The position numbers and the translations under genes are program-made. This document shows, piece after piece, positions 58,841-64,000 of a DNA stretch of 64,000 nt. Source of the stretch: Pestalotiopsis fici W106-1 (Eukaryota > Ascomycota > Sordariomycetes > Amphisphaeriales > Sporocadaceae); the NCBI RefSeq assembly GCF_000516985.1, contig NW_006917096.1, positions 977,606 through 1,041,605 of the forward strand, written 5' to 3'. The number at the start of each line of letters is the position of its first letter. The stretch's first letter is position 1. The notes under the pieces are model-generated. The model worked only from the letters and a program-made list of their open reading frames with translations, was not told the origin of the DNA and made no database searches.

Positions 58841-61586
58841 ATGATGGCTGGCTATAATCCATCTCAGTCAGGTATTGATGGCCGCTTGGAAAACAGTGCG
58901 GCTGGTGCATACTCATATCGGTCTCCTTACACACCTCTTGGTAGTGACCGAATGAATCCCGACGACGAGGTAGACTTGGGGAATGGTGATGACTATAAGT
59001 CGTCTGGTCCATCCATGCGCCCGTCCTTCAGTATCAGTGACGATCACGAATCGGCCTTCTCACGGTTTAGTCAACCTCCAAAGGTGCAGAATAATATGCC
59101 AAGGGAAAGCAAATTTAAAGAGATGTTCAGATCATTCTCAACCTCGCTGAGAAGCGGGACAATTTCAATGTCACAGCGGCGACGAAACGCCGATGGTGCC
59201 TCTGCAGACGATGGCCGTGGACCGCAAAGCAGGATGGCCATGGATGAGCTTGCTGAAAAATACGGTAGCCAATGACGGACCCGCTTCCGTGAAGAGAGCC
59301 ATTGTACTGATTTGAGGTCATAGGCTATATACCGAGAGAATGTCATGCAACAAATGATGTATTCATCAATCGTCTTAGTTGGCTGTACATCTGGCAAACA
59401 ATCATGTCCCTGTTGGCATTTTGTGGAAGTACAGCAGCCTTCATTGTCGCTTTTAAACGCGTGGAATGGGGCACCTGGATGACAAATGACTATTTGAGTT
59501 ACTGGAACTACGGATACAAGGCAATTGAAATCTTCTTTGCCGGAGTATACATCACATTTCTAGGTCAAGTGCTTACGCGAAGAGCCTTTTCAAAAACTTC
59601 AAAAGCCTTCAACATTGCTGAGATGACCATGCGGAATTGGGTCATCCAGCCTGGCTCGGTTGCATCCCATTACGAAGGCATCCCGCATGCTGGGATGTCA
59701 CTCTTGGGTGGCATCACCATGCTCGCTACTCTTAGCGCTCTTTTCTATACTTCAGCTTGCAATTCTTTGATTACGCCCCAGATACTTTGGACATCCTGGA
59801 AGGACAACCAAACCATCTCTACGTATGCGAGGACAGCATATGCCAACATCAATTACATCAAGTCAACATGTCCTGCTATTGATAGCGCTGTCAATGATAA
59901 GGAATACTCCTCCTCCTGTATCATCATGAGAGTTAATGGAGAGTCGTACCGCACGCTTCTTGCCTACCTGGGCGATTGGCAAAACGAGAAGTACCCTGCG
60001 GGATATCAGCGGCCAGGTGCGAGAAGCATCATCATGGGAAACACCACCTTGTCATCGACTTGGGTCAATGATGGCCATCCGATCGTTACGGAAGTAGATG
60101 GCCGGGTTATCAACAATGTCACATTGGCCATGCCTCACGCTGGACTTTCCATCTTGTATTCTCACGCCTATAGTACCTCGGAAGACATCCGACAGCCTGG
60201 TGATCAGACTGGATTCAACGAATATGACCTAGGGGCCAGCATTGTTGCCCCGTCTATCAATGTCTTGTGTGCTACCGCCCAAGAGTCCGAAGTCAAGCCG
60301 CTGCTAGGTCAAAAAGACGACAAAGCCAAGGAATCCCCGCTGGATGATGTGTTTCATTGGGGAAAGAAATACAATGGTCGTTATCGACCAACTTTTGAAG
60401 TCGTAAGGAGTGAATAGTGCTTCCTCTTCGTTTTATGCATTTTAACTGATCAATGTAGTTGGCACCCGACTATCAGTTCGTCACGGACCCGCGAGACACC
60501 ATTCCAAGAGCTGATTCAGTCTACACCATGGGCAAGTCTGGCGGAAGTGACGACTATACAGTCTGTCAGCTTCGGTCGGTACTCACAACCGACTGCATCA
60601 CGCGCTTCCAAGTGTCAAGCTTTTCTGGCAATATGTCGGCATTTTGTGGCGCAAACGTGAGGGGGCTAGACCAGAAGTCTTACAAGGAGGTATATTCCTT
60701 GGAAGAAGATCATTTTGATATTTCGGGGTGGCGGGACCTCGCTGTACAGTGGAACATAGCCTGTAAGTATCAACTACACTCGCAGCAGCGTGTGATCGAG
60801 TATAGACGTAATGAGTGACTAATAAACCATCGTCCAGTGGGCCTCAATAACGGCGTCATCAATGCAAGCTCTGCAAATGTCCGTCTTTTGAGTGGCTTGA
60901 TTCTCTCAAAACCCGAGCTCCATGAGAACCTGCCTTCCTTGGCAGAAACTCTGGCTGTTTTCGCCAGTCCGCTTCTCGTCGACAGCTCACTTGGCTCAAC
61001 CTTCTTTCACGACTGGCGCCACGGAGATGTCAACGACACATGGCCGGTCCCGGGAGCACCAGAAGATATAATCACCAAGTATCGTTATCAAAGTTATAGA
61101 TCCGGCTTGGCTGACGGGAAAACCACCCCTGGACAGGTCTTCTCCTTTGCCGTCTTGTTAACAGTAGTCATCATGAGCCTTATGTGTTTATGTCATCATC
61201 TCTCGCGCATGGGCATGGTGACGGATTTTACGGAACCGCAGAATCTGTTCACGCTTGCCATCAATTCTCCTCCCAGTCAGGAGTTGCAGGTAAGGCGTGG
61301 CAAGCTCTATATTTTAGTAAATACTGAGACTGACGTGATGATCAATCAGGGTGCTTGCGGTCGTGGGCCAAATTACAAAGATCTTGGAGTATCTTTTAGA
61401 GTAGGATACGCCGACACAGCAAATCATTATTACTTTGAGGATGCGCGAGATGCGCCAACCCGCGCAGTCGCAAAGCGATTATCGCGTTTCACTGCCATGT
61501 CTGGGAGTGGCCAGTCTAATCTGCTAGCTGACAGAGCGTACGCCGAAAGTTATAAGAGATTGAGTGCCAAGAGCCCTTTGCTATAG
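58841..61586 (+). CDS. Large polytopic membrane protein of a fungus-specific family
   Basis: Five exons, 58841-59264, 59324-60402, 60459-60762, 60838-61289 and 61350-61586, give 831 aa. The N-terminal 140 residues are a hydrophilic, Ser-rich cytosolic region. Membrane helices follow around SLLAFCGSTAAFIVAF, AIEIFFAGVYITFLGQVL and LLGGITMLATLSALF. A large loop carries several Asn-x-Ser/Thr sites and Cys residues (STCPAIDS, SSSCIIM, TDCITRF, AFCGANV), so it is probably extracytoplasmic. A last helix (VFSFAVLLTVVIMSLMCL) leads to a cytosolic tail. This layout matches a common family of uncharacterised filamentous-fungal membrane proteins. Intron 61290-61349 is 60 nt with no in-frame stop, so a retained-intron isoform with 20 extra residues is possible. 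Confidence 0.82.
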
Positions 61587-62136
61587 AATCGACAGGGGGC
61601 TGCCTGCAGTGCGAATAAGCGATTTGAGGCAAGGGTTTTCTTTAATCTGTTCGGGAATTGAGCAGAGCATGCCGAAGCATGGTTCCGATAAGCTTTGATT
61701 TCAATATCTCTCTAGTGGCAAAATCGTATGGTAGTGGTCAAATAATGAAAAGTATCATCGTATTAAATCAGGTATGTAATACAGCACTTGTGTCGTTAGG
61801 TATTCAATCTATTGTTTTGGGAAGTAGATCGTCGTGCAGGTAGTGATCGGGTAGTTCGGAGGTGCTATTAGCAAAGAGCCCATTCGTGTAAAAAATATCG
61901 AAACACAACGGTTCATCGTTGCCTCACCGTATCGTGACCATCATCGGCCTCCACAATGCTACGTTAACAATGGTCGCGGGGTCGGCATATGCTTATCGCA
62001 ACTACCCCGCGAATGTAACATGTTATATAACCGCAGTCAAAGCCTATTTCAACAAGGCGCATCAATGGGTATCTTCCGTGTTTTGCATTAGATCCAAATC
62101 CACAACTTGGATTGGCAATATCGCCAACACGCTACC
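61587..62136 (+). promoter_or_regulatory. Intergenic, promoter of the GH127-like gene
   Basis: 550 bp between tandem genes. No open frame with support. Confidence 0.5.
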
Positions 62137-64000
62137 ATGATCTGTGCGTTCGCCTTCACGTCCCTTTGGGTATTCTGCACTTCGGGCCAGGCACAGCAGA
62201 TACCAGAACAACGCTTCTTACAAAAGGATACGACTTCGCCATGTAAGCCCAAGATCTTTTGCAAATAGATCAAGTCCAAAACTCATCTCTATCGCAGTCG
62301 TCCAGCCTACATACCAGCCTCTAAAATTGGGATCTATCCAGCCTCAGGGATGGTTTCTAGACCAGCTCCAATTGGAGGCCAGTGGGCTGGCGGGCGACAT
62401 GTTTGATTTCTACCGCTTCGTCGACGACTCAAAGTGGATCGGTGGCGAGACTGAGTACTCTATTCTCGATGAGGCATCGCCCTACTGGTTCAACGGTATC
62501 GTGCCGCTTGCCTTTGGCCTGAACGACACCAGACTGAAAGGGCAAGTCAAGTACTACCTCGACTATGTTATTGACCACCAGCAGAGCGACGGCTGGCTTG
62601 GATTCGAGACCACACATCAAACTCGGGGGCTGTGGGCTCGTTGCCTCCTTTTGCTGGGTTTAGTGGTGAGTAAAGAGTATCTAGCGATTTCAATCATAGT
62701 CTTTGCACATCCTTGAGATACCTATACAGCTTCATGAGTTGTAATGCTAACATCTTGCCAGCAATATGCTGAAGCCGATCCCACAGAAACTGACAGGATA
62801 GTGGATGCGATGCATCGATACGTTGAACTTGCCCATAGCATGTTGCAGGATAACTACACAGGGTTACTCGTGAGTTCAATCTAAATAACGGAAAGTACAA
62901 AACCTCCGCTAAACCAGGTATTCATCAAGGTTCACGGCGACGACGTATTTGACACTGCTGGATTTGGTGTGGGCAGAACTCACGAGTATCATATTCCACT
63001 GCAGTGGCTCTACGAAAACTACCCTCGCAACAACTCGAAGATCATCTGGGAAACAATGGAGCTCATGATTGATGGAGGTGTACTCTGGGGCGCAGACTGG
63101 AGAACCTACTTTGTCGAGGGGGTCTATCCAGAGGTATACTATGATGGCATCACGCCCTGGAATCTCAGCTGGGTCTTTCTACATGGGGTCAATCATGCAG
63201 AAGGTAGAAATCCGATTGCGGTCCCCTCGTCGCGGAGTGCGAATTGCTAACACGGAAAGGCTTACGATATCCATTGGCCATCTATCGAATGACCCACGAA
63301 GAGTCTCTAAAAACGCAAACCCGGACGGCGGTAGACTTGCTTGCCAACTATCACAAGTCCTTGGCGGGAACTATTATCGCAGACGAGTACATCACCGATC
63401 TGAACCCAAATAGGGGAGCCGAACTGTGCACAGCAGCAGAGATGATCTTTTCCCTGTCGTGGATTTATCAGTATCTCGCAGATAATGATCTGTAAGTTTG
63501 CCTGTATCGAAGAAGCATTGGTCGTCATGTCTAGTTAAGCTAACATGCATCAGAGCGGACTGGGCAGAGCAAGTCGCGTTCAATGCATTGCCAGCATCGA
63601 TTACCTCAGACTGGTACAGCCATCAATATGTTCAACAAGAGAATCAGCCATGGTCTCGTAACCTCACAGACGGATCAGCTATGTGGGTTGATGTGAACTC
63701 GTACGCAAATGTCTTTGGACTGGAGCCCAACTATGTACGTTCCCTGACATGCTCAGGATACCATGTTCTGATTCAAAATAGCCCTGCTGTACTGTCAATT
63801 TCCCACAAGGATATCCAAAATTCCTCGCCAATGCCTTTGTGGGCACCGCCGACAGTGGACTGGCTCACGTATATCTAGCACCCAGCGACGTCTCCGTAAC
63901 CTTGAACGGCAATGACATTTCAGTATCCGCAAGCGGCACCTATCCTTTCGGCACGAGTCTAACCTATTCAGTTTCTGCTGCGGCACCATTCTCATTCTAC
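62137..64000 (+). CDS. Secreted GH127-like (beta-L-arabinofuranosidase type) glycosidase, 3' end outside window
   Basis: Seven exons are visible: 62137-62242, 62298-62665, 62762-62869, 62918-63203, 63260-63491, 63554-63734 and 63782 to the window end. A signal peptide (MICAFAFTSLWVFCTSGQA) directs secretion. The mature protein starts with the family block LGSIQPQGWFLDQLQLEASG, then PYWFNGIVPLAFGL and YLDYVIDHQQSDGWLG. RGAELCTAAEM supplies Glu344 and Cys346, and PCCTVNFPQG supplies Cys429 and Cys430. In GH127 enzymes these equivalents form the Glu/Cys3 zinc site with a catalytic Cys. FNALPASIT and HQYVQQENQ are further family blocks. It should release L-arabinofuranose or a related sugar from plant or microbial glycans; the exact sugar cannot be told. 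The coding frame is still open at 64000. Confidence 0.85.

Noticed and set aside
1..64000. Secondary-metabolite megasynthase cluster
   Set aside because: P450, FAD monooxygenase and Zn2Cys6 genes are present, but no polyketide synthase, peptide synthetase, terpene synthase or prenyltransferase was found.

Overview
This is nuclear DNA of a filamentous ascomycete, most likely a Sordariomycete and plausibly Hypocreales. The genes carry short introns (about 55-125 nt) with GTAAGT-like donors and CTRAC-type branch sites. There is a spliced tRNA-Leu, a Zn2Cys6 regulator, an AA11-type LPMO, and a transposon island with the C-to-T/G-to-A damage of repeat-induced point mutation (RIP). The genus is not determined.

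Left part (0.4-8.7 kb): a cytochrome b5/cytochrome b5 reductase fusion (minus strand) shares a 544-bp divergent promoter region with a cytochrome P450 (plus). A Zn2Cys6 transcription factor follows, convergent with the P450. Redox partner, oxygenase and regulator therefore sit side by side, the best candidate here for a small undescribed metabolic unit. A 2EXR-domain protein follows. From 10 to 25 kb come a Bud6/Aip3 polarity factor, a single-exon TetX-like FAD monooxygenase, a gene-poor stretch of about 5 kb, and a Pbp1/ataxin-2 homologue that appears to lack the usual N-terminal Lsm domain.

Transposon island (27.93-35.06 kb): a Fot1/pogo-type DNA transposon has 41-bp terminal inverted repeats and a TA target duplication. 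It was split by a 5.26-kb Ty1/copia-type LTR retrotransposon on the opposite strand, with 233-bp LTRs and a perfect GAAAC target duplication. Both are heavily AT-mutated, yet catalytic motifs can still be read (YVDD as YVNN in the reverse transcriptase, Asp codons as Asn codons in the transposase). The damage stops at the outer inverted repeats.

Right part (36.4-64 kb): an AA11-type LPMO with a Ser/Thr linker and Cys-rich C-terminal module, a cupin protein, a tail-anchored hypothetical protein, a secreted repetitive (probably beta-helical) glycoprotein, the endocytic scaffold Ede1 (three EH domains, coiled coil, UBA completed by a 30-nt last exon), alpha-tubulin (seven exons), a type I membrane protein, a WW-domain protein with a Q/Y/P/H-rich tail, a tRNA-Leu(AAG) with intron, a large polytopic membrane protein, and the 5' part of a secreted GH127-like glycosidase that runs off the window end.

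Exon boundaries were derived by hand from splice signals and reading-frame continuity. For all multi-exon genes complete in the window the summed exon length is a multiple of three. Nothing was searched against databases.
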